The position numbers were made by a program, and so were the translations under genes. From the NCBI GenBank assembly GCA_963825585.1, contig CAWGTX010000006.1:806001-870000 (forward strand): DNA of 64,000 nucleotides, given 5' to 3'. Source of the stretch: JAOUGY01 sp963825585. Lineage in GTDB: Bacteria > Actinomycetota > Acidimicrobiia > Spongiisociales > ZC4RG35. This document shows, in pieces, positions 15,988 to 24,721 of this stretch. Within the stretch, counting starts at the first letter, position 1. Every line of letters starts with the position of its first letter. The notes below the pieces were generated by a model. The model saw nothing but the letters and a program-made list of their open reading frames with translations, was not told the DNA's origin and ran no database searches.

Positions 15988-18900
15988 CTACGGGGTGAGT
16001 GGCTGCAGCCCCAGCGCTCGGACCAGGAACGACGCCATCTGTGCCCGGGTGACGGTGTCCTCGGGACAGAACCGGTCGTTGAACGGTGGGTTGCATCCGC
16101 GGGTGATCCCGGCTGCGGCCAAAGCCTCGATGTCCTCCTCGAACACCGAGCCGTTGTCGTCGGCGAAGCGGTCGCCTGGCTCGGGGACCAGGTCGAAGGC
16201 ACGCACCAGGAAGGATGCCATCTGCGCCCTTGTCACCGGATCATCGGGACAGAACCGGTCGTTCCCCGGCGGATTGCATCCGAGCGTGATCCCCCTGAGT
16301 CCGAGTGCATCGATGTCGGCCTCGAACACGGACTCGTCGTCGTCGATGAAGCGGTCGCCGTCCGACGGTTCGAGGTCGAGCGCGCGGTTGAGGAACGCAG
16401 CCATCTGACCTCGCGTCAACGGGTCATCGGGGCAGAACCGATCGTACGTCGGGGGGTTGCACCCGCGGGTGATACCGGCGGCCGCGAGCGCCTCTATGTC
16501 GGCCTCGTGCACGTTCGAGTCGTCGTCTATGAACGATCCTCCGACGTCGAGGTTGTCGACCACCACCGAGATGGCATCGATCGCATCGGGACCGGTGCCA
16601 CCGGAGGCGACCGCCGACACGGTGTGGGCACCCTCGGAGAGACCCGTCGTTTCCCACGTGGCCGTCCAACCCCCGTCGTCGGAGGTGTCGACGCCGATCC
16701 GGTTGCCGTCGACGAAGAACTCGACCCGGGTGGCATTGGTGGCGGTGGCGGAGACGGCCACTGATCCCGACACCGTCGCCCCTTCCGACGGGGCAGTCAT
16801 GGCGACCGTCGGATCCGGACGAACCAGGTCCACCGACACCGTCTGGATGGCGGTGAGCCCATTCAGATCTGTGGCGAGGGCGCTCACCGTGATCGGGCCA
16901 TCCGGGAACGCCGAGATGTCCCACGGCATCGTCCAGCCGTCCGCCCCAGTCGTGTCCGTCCCCACGACGGTGGAGCCGACCGAGAAGCGCACCGACGCAA
17001 TCCCGGTGTCGTCGGTGGCGGCCGCCTCGAGCGTGACCGGACCGGAGACCTGGGATCCCTCGACCGGATCGACCATCACCACGCCGGGGGCTGCGTTGAC
17101 GGTTCCCGAGGCACCGTCGACGACCACCGCGAACGGTTGCGGCCCGAAGGCAACGTCATGACCGCGCACCTGGATGGTCCATGTGCCGGCGGTCGGCGCC
17201 TGGAGATAGGTGTTCTCCACGTTGTTCAACCGATCCGCCGATCCTCCGGTCGTCGACCATCCCCCGCTGAATGCATTGCCCCGGTACACGGTTCCGTTGG
17301 GTGCGGTCACGACCATGTCCAGATCGTTCACCAGGGTGGAGGTCGACCCGGGAGCAACCGGATAGTCGGACCACACCAACGTGACCTTGAGGGGCGCTCC
17401 TCCCGCCACCGTGACCCGGTAGGTCGTGTGGAGGCCGGTTTCGGCTGCCGCCGAATCGAACCACAGGCGGTCGCCATCAACCGCCTCGGCCAGGTCGACT
17501 CTCCCCCACCCCTCGTGGATGTTGGGGATGGGGAGATCGTTGTCGTCGGCCCCGTCGTTGTTCTCGTCGGCCATGTCGACGGCACTGTTGATGATCATGG
17601 CCTTGACCAGAGCGGCGCTCGGGTCGTGGCTCCACTCGACCTCGAAGTACTCCCGGATCACAGCGGCGGCACCGGCGACGAGTGGGGCCGACATCGACGT
17701 CCCGCTGTTGTACTTGTAGAAGGCGTCATAGGGGTAGCCCCATCCGTCGGTCTGGAATAACCCCGTCACAGGGTTGGGCGATCCGTCGTAGCCCTCCTGG
17801 AACAGATCTGAGTAGGTCGACAGGATCCACGTGCCCGGCGCCACCACGTCCGGCTTGATACGTCCATCGGCCGTGGGGCCCCGACTCGAGAAGGAGGCCG
17901 TCTGCCCGGCGTTGCCCTCCATCGGATCTGTGGCGAGAGGCGCATCTGCGAAGCCGAGGTCGGACCAGACCCCCGTGTCGTTGGTCGACCCGAGCCCAGC
18001 ACAGTCGGTGAACGGTGACACCGCACCCACACCATCACAGGGGAATCCGCCGGGGCGGATGTTCTCGGACGCTCCCACTGCGATCACGTTCTTGGCGGTT
18101 GCGGGGGACCCGATCGAGCCAGGGTCGACGACTCCATCACCATTGAGATCCTGTCCGGCGTTACCGGCGGCCACCACGACCGACATGTCTGGGTAGTCCC
18201 ACACGAAGGCGTCGAAGGCTGACGAGTCGGCGTTGTAGGCGCCGGCGTCATCGGTCCCCCACGAGTTGGAATGCACCCGCGCCCCGTCGCCGTACGCCTC
18301 GAGCGGGAGTTCGTAGGCGTCGAGCGGGAGACCGATCAGGTAGTAGCCGCTGCCGCCGCCGCAGGCGGGGGCGATGTCTATGAAGTCCTCGACCGACTGG
18401 AAGACCAGTGACGCGCCGGGTGCGGTCCCCCGGCCGATGCCGCTGCCATCTCCGGACGACACGGCGGAACCCGCCACGTGGGTTCCATGCCCGTTGTCAG
18501 GATCACCGGAACCGTCGGGGTAGGCGTCCCAGCATCCTGGCGCACTCGCTCCCGGCCAGTCGTTGATGGCAACGATCCGACCAGACGGGATGTCGCGGTG
18601 TGCCGTTGCAGCAGTGCCGCCTCCGAGTCCACCGTCTGCGATACCGATGATCTGGCCATTCCCGTCGTATCCGAGGGCTTCGGCTGCGTCGGAGCCGATC
18701 ACCGAACCGCCACCCTGGTCATTCCGGGTCGTGCGGAAAGCGAACGCCTCCACTCCTGCGACTCCCCTCGCCGACTCCAGCGCTCCGACCGCTCCTTTGG
18801 ACACCGAGACGAGGGCGGTGGTCTCCGAGGCGTCGAGGATCTCGATGCCTGCGATTCCCTCGACCGAGTCGGGTCCCGAGTCGACATCGAATCGAACCAC

Positions 18901-19218
18901 GTAGAGGCCGTCGACGCCTTCCACACCCGGTGGAAGGGGAGACGCCACGGGCACGAGCGCCGGCACCACATCGGCCACGCCGGGGAGGGTGCGCAGACGA
19001 AGCGCCACGGCGGTGGTGGCACGCACCGCGATGCCGCCGTCGCGTCCAGGACCGAGCACCACCGCGCCAGCATGGGTGAGGCGATCGACGGTGCCGACGG
19101 GGGTGGCACCCTGGAAGGTGACCACGAACTCGGTGGTCGCCACCTCGCTGGCATCGGCAGGAACACCTGCAACGACCACGGCCAAGGCGAGGGCGGCCAA
19201 GGCGAATCTCAATGCCAC
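15988..19218 (-). CDS. Secreted subtilisin-like protease with Ig-like and SLH-like repeats
   Basis: 1,076 residues. Signal peptide 1-24; propeptide-like region to ~165; S8 catalytic domain with Asp195 (IGIADGGLG), His244 (NGHGTHVAG), oxyanion Asn in AAGNAG, and Ser508 (NSGTSMSAP). A β-sandwich domain (TLVWSDYPVAPGSTSTLVND) follows, then two bacterial Ig-like domains (~735-890), then three SLH-like repeats of ~60 residues, each ending GCNPP..DRFCP.D..TR.QMA(S/A)FL(V/N)RA. Each repeat has a conserved Cys-x8-Cys pair. SLH repeats bind secondary wall polymers, so the protease is probably surface-tethered. The GTG at 19218 has a GAGG ribosome site and directly precedes the signal peptide; an upstream ATG at 19323 would add a non-signal extension. 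Confidence 0.88.
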   Translation of the reverse strand: MALRFALAALALAVVVAGVPADASEVATTEFVVTFQGATPVGTVDRLTHAGAVVLGPGRDGGIAVRATTAVALRLRTLPGVADVVPALVPVASPLPPGVEGVDGLYVVRFDVDSGPDSVEGIAGIEILDASETTALVSVSKGAVGALESARGVAGVEAFAFRTTRNDQGGGSVIGSDAAEALGYDGNGQIIGIADGGLGGGTAATAHRDIPSGRIVAINDWPGASAPGCWDAYPDGSGDPDNGHGTHVAGSAVSSGDGSGIGRGTAPGASLVFQSVEDFIDIAPACGGGSGYYLIGLPLDAYELPLEAYGDGARVHSNSWGTDDAGAYNADSSAFDAFVWDYPDMSVVVAAGNAGQDLNGDGVVDPGSIGSPATAKNVIAVGASENIRPGGFPCDGVGAVSPFTDCAGLGSTNDTGVWSDLGFADAPLATDPMEGNAGQTASFSSRGPTADGRIKPDVVAPGTWILSTYSDLFQEGYDGSPNPVTGLFQTDGWGYPYDAFYKYNSGTSMSAPLVAGAAAVIREYFEVEWSHDPSAALVKAMIINSAVDMADENNDGADDNDLPIPNIHEGWGRVDLAEAVDGDRLWFDSAAAETGLHTTYRVTVAGGAPLKVTLVWSDYPVAPGSTSTLVNDLDMVVTAPNGTVYRGNAFSGGWSTTGGSADRLNNVENTYLQAPTAGTWTIQVRGHDVAFGPQPFAVVVDGASGTVNAAPGVVMVDPVEGSQVSGPVTLEAAATDDTGIASVRFSVGSTVVGTDTTGADGWTMPWDISAFPDGPITVSALATDLNGLTAIQTVSVDLVRPDPTVAMTAPSEGATVSGSVAVSATATNATRVEFFVDGNRIGVDTSDDGGWTATWETTGLSEGAHTVSAVASGGTGPDAIDAISVVVDNLDVGGSFIDDDSNVHEADIEALAAAGITRGCNPPTYDRFCPDDPLTRGQMAAFLNRALDLEPSDGDRFIDDDESVFEADIDALGLRGITLGCNPPGNDRFCPDDPVTRAQMASFLVRAFDLVPEPGDRFADDNGSVFEEDIEALAAAGITRGCNPPFNDRFCPEDTVTRAQMASFLVRALGLQPLTP

Positions 19219-19321
19219 TGGTACCTCTGGTGGTTTTCTGTCTCGGGGGTTGAATCGACTCGAAATCGAGATGCTTGAGCGATGATCGGCGGAAAGCGCG
19301 AACTTCGGATATGGTCGAACC

Positions 19322-19543
19322 ATGGCTCAAATCACCAAGACGGTCCGCCTCGGCGGAAGCTCGACCACCTCGATCGAAGACGCCGTACGAACGGTGTTGG
19401 CCAGGGCGGCGGTCACCATCGACGAGATCACCCGGTTCGAGCTGAAGGGCGTGACCGGTACCGTCGACTCCGCCGGCGTTCCCACCAGCTTCGACGTGGC
19501 CGTTGATGTCACCTTCGTCGTGAAGGAGTCGGTGCACGGGTGA
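19322..19543 (+). CDS. Dodecin-family flavin-binding protein
   Basis: 73 residues, the full length of dodecins, which form hollow dodecamers that store or buffer flavin. The opening KTVRLGGSSTTSIEDAVRTV and the central strand DEITRFELKGVTGTV fit the family; the C-terminal strand VAVDVTFVV closes the β-sheet. Leaderless promoter TATGGT (19310-19315) six bases before ATG. Its last codon overlaps the GTG of the MBL hydrolase, so they form an operon. Confidence 0.85.
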   Translation: MAQITKTVRLGGSSTTSIEDAVRTVLARAAVTIDEITRFELKGVTGTVDSAGVPTSFDVAVDVTFVVKESVHG

Positions 19544-20523
19544 CCCCCGAACTGCCCGAGGTCGCAGCGCTCGGTCACGGCATCGGGATGATCCCGCTTC
19601 CTCTCCCCTTCCGGAGCCCCGCCTGGGTCAACGCCTACCTGATCGCATCCGTCGACGGCCCGGTGCTGATCGACTGCGGGGTCGACTGGGAGCCCGGGTA
19701 CACCCGTCTCGTCGAGGGTTTGTCGTGCTTCGGCTTCGAGCCCGCCGAGATCCACACGCTCGTGGTGAGCCATCTCCACCCCGACCACGTGGGAATGGCG
19801 CCACGCCTCACCGAGTCGTTCGGGTGGCGGCTACTCATGCACCGGCGCGCCGGTTCGCTCTACAGCCGCTACAACGACACCCCTGGCCTCGTCAGCCGAA
19901 CCCGTGCGCTGGCGGTCAGGAGTGGCACACCCCCGACGCTCCTCGACCAGGTGAGCGACATCGGTCCACGGCCCGACTACATGCCGATGCTGCGCATGCC
20001 CGACGTGTTGGTCGACGACGGCGACGTCATCGATCTGGGCGGGGGGCGTCGCCTCGAGGTGCTCCACACCCCCGGACACGAGCAGTCACACATCTGCCTG
20101 CGTGACTCGATGACCGGGATCGTGTTCTCCGGCGATCACGTTCTTCCTCGCATCACACCGGTGATCATGTTCGACGAAGACGTCGACGACGTGCTCGGGG
20201 ACTATCTGACCTCACTGCGTCGGCTCGTCGACTTGGACATCGGCCTGACCTACCCCGCCCATGGCACCATCGTGGAACGGGGTGCCGCCCGATGCGAGCA
20301 GATCCTGTTGCATCACGAGCGGCGTCTCTCCGGAATGGTCGACTTCGTGCATCTGGGACCCTCCACCGCCTGGAAGGTGATGGAGGACGCCTACCGGCCG
20401 AATCTCTCACCGCTCGAACAGCGGCTCGCCCTGCGCGAAACGGTTTCGCATCTCGAGCATCTTCGAGTGTGGGGCCGAGTGTCGTCGTTCGAGGAGAACG
20501 GCGTCGACTGGTACCGACGCTGA
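19540..20523 (+). CDS. Metallo-β-lactamase-fold hydrolase
   Basis: 327 residues. The zinc motif VVSHLHPDHVGMAPRL is followed by HTPGHEQSHICL, GDHVLPRITP and TYPAHGTIVERG, the full set of MBL metal ligands. The C-terminal ~80 residues form a helical extension typical of the broad 'MBL-fold metallo-hydrolase' group with thioester- or lactone-like substrates. Starts with GTG overlapping the dodecin stop (GTGA). Convergent with the next gene, with a 3-base gap. Confidence 0.82.
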   Translation: MTPELPEVAALGHGIGMIPLPLPFRSPAWVNAYLIASVDGPVLIDCGVDWEPGYTRLVEGLSCFGFEPAEIHTLVVSHLHPDHVGMAPRLTESFGWRLLMHRRAGSLYSRYNDTPGLVSRTRALAVRSGTPPTLLDQVSDIGPRPDYMPMLRMPDVLVDDGDVIDLGGGRRLEVLHTPGHEQSHICLRDSMTGIVFSGDHVLPRITPVIMFDEDVDDVLGDYLTSLRRLVDLDIGLTYPAHGTIVERGAARCEQILLHHERRLSGMVDFVHLGPSTAWKVMEDAYRPNLSPLEQRLALRETVSHLEHLRVWGRVSSFEENGVDWYRR

Positions 20524-20526
20524 CGC

Positions 20527-20886
20527 CTACTCGTCGTCAGGTACCAGGAAGCCGAGCACCGCACTGACGACCGAGATGACCAGTGCACCGATGAACGCCG
20601 AGACGAACCCGTCGATCGCGAGCTGCTCCATGACGGCGGCTGTGAGCGCCAGCATCGCCGTGTTGATGACCAGGCTGAACAACCCCAGCGTGAGGATGCG
20701 CGCCGGGAGCGACAACAGTCTCACGATCGACTTGATGAAGGTGTTCACCAACCCGAACACGAGCGCCACCAACAGGATGGTCGTGATGCTGTCGTCGGCG
20801 AACTCGATGCCGGGAGGCCCGGGGATGAAGGTGGCCGCCACCCAGAGTGCGACCGCATTGATGGCGAACCTGATCAGCATCCTCAT
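20527..20886 (-). CDS. Phage-holin-4-type four-helix membrane protein
   Basis: 119 residues with four hydrophobic helices and the arrangement typical of the phage_holin_4 superfamily (MLIRFAINAVALWVA, LLVALVFGLVNTFIK, LTLGLFSLVINTAMLAL, ALVISVVSAVLGFLV). Despite the family name, chromosomal copies are ordinary membrane proteins of unknown role. I favour the second ATG (20886) because TAGGAT (20899-20894) lies seven bases before it; the ATG at 20892 would add two residues. Confidence 0.8.
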   Translation of the reverse strand: MRMLIRFAINAVALWVAATFIPGPPGIEFADDSITTILLVALVFGLVNTFIKSIVRLLSLPARILTLGLFSLVINTAMLALTAAVMEQLAIDGFVSAFIGALVISVVSAVLGFLVPDDE

Positions 20887-21055
20887 GAGCATGATCCTAC
20901 GCCGTCAGACGGCTCCTGCCGAGGACCACAGCCATCGGATGATCCGCGCTGGTGGGGAGTGGGCGGCGGAGGTCTTCTCACCGGAGCAGTCAACGCTGCA
21001 CCAGACCAGATCCAACATCCCCCTCCGATCCATCCGAATGGCGAGGCTTCCGCGA

Positions 21056-21700
21056 TCAGGGAGTCCCAGCCAGCGTGGCGGCAGTCCGAGCCGCTCTGGC
21101 CGCCAGGTCGATCCAGATCTGGGCGGTGCCGGGCCACTGCGTCGCCATCGCGGTCCACCCGGCCCCGGCGGTGCGGTAGACGTCGACGGTTGGGCGGCGT
21201 CCGTGCAGCACCACCCCCGAGAGGATCGTTGCGAGCCATTCATCGAAGGAGCGATCCGGTTCGAGCGGGCCGAGGGTGTCGTGGCCGGGGACGACGAGTC
21301 CTTCGGTGCCGACCAGCGCCGGCGCCACCCGGAGCGACTCGCCCAGTTGTAGCAACATCTCGGCCACATCGGGGTTGACTTCGAGCGCCCACGGCACCGC
21401 CCACCACACGATCCGGTCGCCGGCCACGAAGCGCCGATCCTCGTGAGCTCGGGTGGCGATGACGGGGTCGTCGTCGTCCCAGGCTTCGGCTTCGGCCACA
21501 GCCAGACCGGCGACGAACAGACACACCTCCGCCAGATCGCCCCTCACGAACCGGTAGCTCCACCGGTCACCACGCCGGGCGAGTTCGGCGGCGGAGTCGA
21601 CCCCGGTGACATCGGCCTCGGCCGGCACATCCTCGAGCGTGGCGACGGCTGCCGCCCAGCGCTCGGCTTCCGCTCGGGCGGCGTCCGAGGCAGGACTCAT
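21056..21700 (-). CDS. Unknown protein coupled to the molybdoenzyme
   Basis: 214 residues, soluble, mostly helical, rich in Ala, Trp and acidic residues (VWWAVPWALEVNPDVAEMLLQLGE). I do not recognise a family. It starts inside the stop of the molybdopterin oxidoreductase (ATGA), the place where dedicated maturation chaperones of the TorD/NarJ kind are often encoded, but no TorD motif is visible. A chaperone or accessory role is an inference from position only. Confidence 0.6.
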   Translation of the reverse strand: MSPASDAARAEAERWAAAVATLEDVPAEADVTGVDSAAELARRGDRWSYRFVRGDLAEVCLFVAGLAVAEAEAWDDDDPVIATRAHEDRRFVAGDRIVWWAVPWALEVNPDVAEMLLQLGESLRVAPALVGTEGLVVPGHDTLGPLEPDRSFDEWLATILSGVVLHGRRPTVDVYRTAGAGWTAMATQWPGTAQIWIDLAARAARTAATLAGTP

Positions 21701-24420
21701 GTGACCCGGTAGGCGTCCTCGGTCGGCTTGACCGGCCGATCGAACCACAGGGGGCGACGCAGACCACCGGGTCCGGGGCCGGGCTTGGCGAGTTGCAGCC
21801 ATTCGCGGTAGATCTCGTAACTCTTGGCGGTGTCGACCACGATGTCGCCGTACTGGTCACCGGGCTGGGCCGGGGTCAGCCGCACCCGCTGGTGCCAGGC
21901 GTGCATCCCCGACACGGGGTCGGGGTGGGGCGGGAACGCCAGGTTCTGGTTGACACCGGCGTCCTTCCACCAGATGCGCTCCGAATCGGGGTCCGACGAC
22001 GAGAACGGCTCGATCCCCTTCTTCTGGCGGAGCCGCCACTCGGTGTCGCCGGTCTTGGCGATGTCGACCAGCGCCGACGACCACCGCTCGTTGCCGACCG
22101 CGTCGTTCAGACGCCAACGTCCCAGGTGGTGCGAGGCGGCGACCACACCGGGGCGGATGCCCTCGGTACGCCAAGCCCGCATCACGAAATGACCGATGTC
22201 GGTGGTGATCCGGACCATGTCTCCGGTGACCAGTCCGAGGGCGTTGGCGTCGGTCGGGTTGACCCACAGTGGGTGGCCGTGGCTGATCTCGTAGAGATAC
22301 TTGGCATTGCCGGAACGGGTGTGGATGAGGGTCGGGAGCCGGAAAATCGGCAGCAGGATCCGCTCGTTGCCGTCGAGGTCCAACTCGCGCCAGTTGACGT
22401 GGCTGCGCAGGTAGGTGGGGATCGCTTCCTCTTCCCACCCCCACTGGTGCATGGTCTTGGACCACCATTCCATCTTCTTCGACGGTGACCGGAACCCGTG
22501 CCGGATGGTGCCGTCGTCGACCATCACACCCTTGTCGTCGGCCCGCTCGTGGACGCCGTAGATGTCCTTGGCGATCTCGAAGGCGCCGTACTTGCGCATG
22601 TACTGCAGCGGCGACAGTCCTTCGGTCTCGGCGGCAGCGGGGAGTCCGGGCACCGAGTTGTCGAACATCCAGCCGTAGTACTCGTCGACGGTGACGGCCT
22701 GGGTGGGATCGGATGGTGATTCGAACCAGCGGCGGATGCCGAGCGACCCATCTGGGTCGATCTTCCACGACAGGTCGATCCAGAACTCGGTCTCCTCCCA
22801 CACTTCGCCGGGGTTGGCCTCGTGGGTGCGATGGAACGTCTTGCCGTCGCGCTCGCCTGCCACCCTCAGTACCGGCTGGCGGAACCCGAGCCACTGACCG
22901 GCGTGGGTTTCGTAGCTGTGGGTGTCGTGACGTTCGGAGCCGACGCCCATCGGCAGCACGTAGTCGGCGAACCATGCGGTCTCGGACCAGGTGGGCGTCA
23001 GCGCAACGTGCAGGCCGACCTTGTCCTCGTCGGTGAGCATCTCCAACCAGCTGAACCCGTCGGGGTTGGTCCAGATGGGGTTGTACACCCGGGTGAAGTA
23101 CACGTCGAGCTTGCCACGGCCCTCCTGCAGGAAGTAGGGCAGCAGGAAGCTCATCTCGTGGTGGGCGAAGGGGTATTCCTTGGGCCACAGCAGCTCGTTC
23201 CAGCGGCTGTGCGGGGGCGGCATGTTCCAGTGCTCGGGTTTGAACTTGTCCCAGGCGCTGGGCGAGCACCCGCCTTTGGTGCCCACCGAACCGGTGAGCA
23301 CGTGCAGCAGCATGAGGGTCCGGGCCGCCTGCCAGCCTCCCAGGTTGCCCGACCCGGTGGCACGCCAGGTGTGCGACGAGAATCGGCTTCCGGCGTTGGC
23401 GATCTCCCGGGCGATGACCTCGATCTTCTCGGCCTCGACCCCGCACTCCTCGGCGGCGAACTCGAGGGTGTATTCGGCGTAGGCCTCCTTGAGGACTTCG
23501 ACGAACGAGTCGTAGGTCCGTTCCCGCTGGGGGAACCGGTCGGCCAGCGTCTGCTCCCAGTTGATCCACCGATGCATGAAGGCGTGATCGACGGTGTCCC
23601 ACTCGAGCAGGAGCCTGGCGATGGCGAGGAACATCGCTGCCTCGGTACCGGGCCACGGCGACAGCCAGTAATCGGACATGGAGGCGGTGTTGGACAGCCG
23701 GGGGTCGATGGCGCACAGCTTGGCGCCGGCCTGCTTGCCCTCCATGATCCGCTGGGCGTGCGGGTTGAAGTAGTGGCCGGTCTCGAGATGGCTCGACAGC
23801 AGCAGGATGAAGGCGGCGTTGGCGAAGTCGGACGAAGGCCGGTCCCACCCCATCCACATGGCGTAGCCGGTGCGGGCACCAGCCGAGCAGATGTTGGTGT
23901 GCGAGTTGTGCCCGTCCACGCCCCAGGCGCGCAGGGTTCGCTCCATGAACCCGTCCTCACCGGGGCGGCCCACGTGATACATGACCTCTTCGTGCCGGTC
24001 TTCACGGATGGCCTTGCCGATACGCGAACCGATGTCGGTGAGCGCCTCTTCCCAGGTGACCTGTTCCCACTCACCCGACCCGCGGGCACCCTTGCGGCGC
24101 AGCGGATGCAGGATCCGCTCGGGGTCGTACATCTGGTTGAGGGTTGCCGGGCCCTTGGCGCAGTTGCGGCCCCGGCTGCCCGGGTGGGCGGGGTTGCCCT
24201 CGAACTTGCGCACGTCACCCGATTCCTTGTCGACGTAGGCCAACAGCCCGCACGCCGACTCGCAGTTGAAGCAGGTGGTCGGCACCAACCGGTACTCGTG
24301 CGACACCTTTTTCGGCCACGCCCTCGCGTCGTACTCACGCCAGTCGTCCCACCGATCCGGCGGAGGGAAGTTGCTGAGCCCGGTACCGGGCGTCAGACGG
24401 GGGATGATGGAGTCAGCCAT
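21697..24420 (-). CDS. Molybdopterin oxidoreductase catalytic subunit (DMSO reductase family)
   Basis: 907 residues. The N-terminal [4Fe-4S] motif has Cys50, Cys53, Cys57 and Cys87 (CFNCESAC, then RNCAKG). Molybdopterin domains follow, including the probable Mo-ligand region HTNICSAGARTGY and the C-terminal cofactor domain (GNAKYLYEISHGHPLWVN). There is no Tat signal peptide, so the enzyme should face the cytoplasm, as in SoeA-type sulfite dehydrogenases and unlike periplasmic thiosulfate or polysulfide reductases. Upstream genes encode its FeS/membrane partner, TusA and DsrE2. A SoeABC-like sulfite-oxidising role is the best guess; other sulfur or formate chemistry is not excluded. Confidence 0.78.
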   Translation of the reverse strand: MADSIIPRLTPGTGLSNFPPPDRWDDWREYDARAWPKKVSHEYRLVPTTCFNCESACGLLAYVDKESGDVRKFEGNPAHPGSRGRNCAKGPATLNQMYDPERILHPLRRKGARGSGEWEQVTWEEALTDIGSRIGKAIREDRHEEVMYHVGRPGEDGFMERTLRAWGVDGHNSHTNICSAGARTGYAMWMGWDRPSSDFANAAFILLLSSHLETGHYFNPHAQRIMEGKQAGAKLCAIDPRLSNTASMSDYWLSPWPGTEAAMFLAIARLLLEWDTVDHAFMHRWINWEQTLADRFPQRERTYDSFVEVLKEAYAEYTLEFAAEECGVEAEKIEVIAREIANAGSRFSSHTWRATGSGNLGGWQAARTLMLLHVLTGSVGTKGGCSPSAWDKFKPEHWNMPPPHSRWNELLWPKEYPFAHHEMSFLLPYFLQEGRGKLDVYFTRVYNPIWTNPDGFSWLEMLTDEDKVGLHVALTPTWSETAWFADYVLPMGVGSERHDTHSYETHAGQWLGFRQPVLRVAGERDGKTFHRTHEANPGEVWEETEFWIDLSWKIDPDGSLGIRRWFESPSDPTQAVTVDEYYGWMFDNSVPGLPAAAETEGLSPLQYMRKYGAFEIAKDIYGVHERADDKGVMVDDGTIRHGFRSPSKKMEWWSKTMHQWGWEEEAIPTYLRSHVNWRELDLDGNERILLPIFRLPTLIHTRSGNAKYLYEISHGHPLWVNPTDANALGLVTGDMVRITTDIGHFVMRAWRTEGIRPGVVAASHHLGRWRLNDAVGNERWSSALVDIAKTGDTEWRLRQKKGIEPFSSSDPDSERIWWKDAGVNQNLAFPPHPDPVSGMHAWHQRVRLTPAQPGDQYGDIVVDTAKSYEIYREWLQLAKPGPGPGGLRRPLWFDRPVKPTEDAYRVT

Positions 24421-24457
24421 GGGAGGACCTCGCTTGGAAAGGCAGACCAGAAGAAGC

Positions 24458-24485
24458 AGAACGCAGAACGCAGAACGCAGAACGC
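24458..24485. repeat. Heptanucleotide tandem repeat (AGAACGC)x4
   Basis: Four perfect copies of AGAACGC, about 40 bases upstream of the molybdoenzyme start. It belongs with similar seven-base arrays near 37.7, 40.4 and 50.6 kb. Confidence 0.9.
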
Positions 24486-24543
24486 TCGAACCGGGATGAT
24501 CGTGAGCCCGGCAGGTGCCGACCCATGGCGGCGGTAGCCCGGT

Positions 24544-24721
24544 CGGACCGGCGTCTGTTCGGGCCGCCCAGCAACCTGGAACAGCCTGGACCCTGGCGGC
24601 CCGAAGTCCGACCGAAAGAACACAGTCCGGCCATCATGACAACGGCCGGACCGGCGTCTGTTCGGGCCGCCCAGCAACCCGAGATCTCATGGAACCCTGC
24701 GGCCCGAAGTCCGGCCATCAT
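24544..24721. repeat. Two ~100-base direct repeats, each able to form a hairpin
   Basis: A 33-base block starts at 24544 and again at 24647 (period 103) without a mismatch; related downstream blocks (CCCGAAGTCCG, CCGGCCATCATGACA) are also shared. In copy 1, TTCGGGCCGCC (24558-24568) pairs perfectly with GGCGGCCCGAA (24595-24605). Copy 2 keeps nine pairs (24661-24706). Together they fill the gap between the FeS-NrfD gene and the molybdoenzyme and could tune read-through. Confidence 0.8.

Noticed and set aside
22822..24537. 571-codon + strand frame over the molybdoenzyme
   Set aside because: It is antisense to a gene with full domain support; no ribosome site and no recognisable protein.
24458..24721. 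Repeat clusters as a CRISPR array
   Set aside because: Repeats are seven or ~100 bases with no unique spacers, and no cas gene is nearby.
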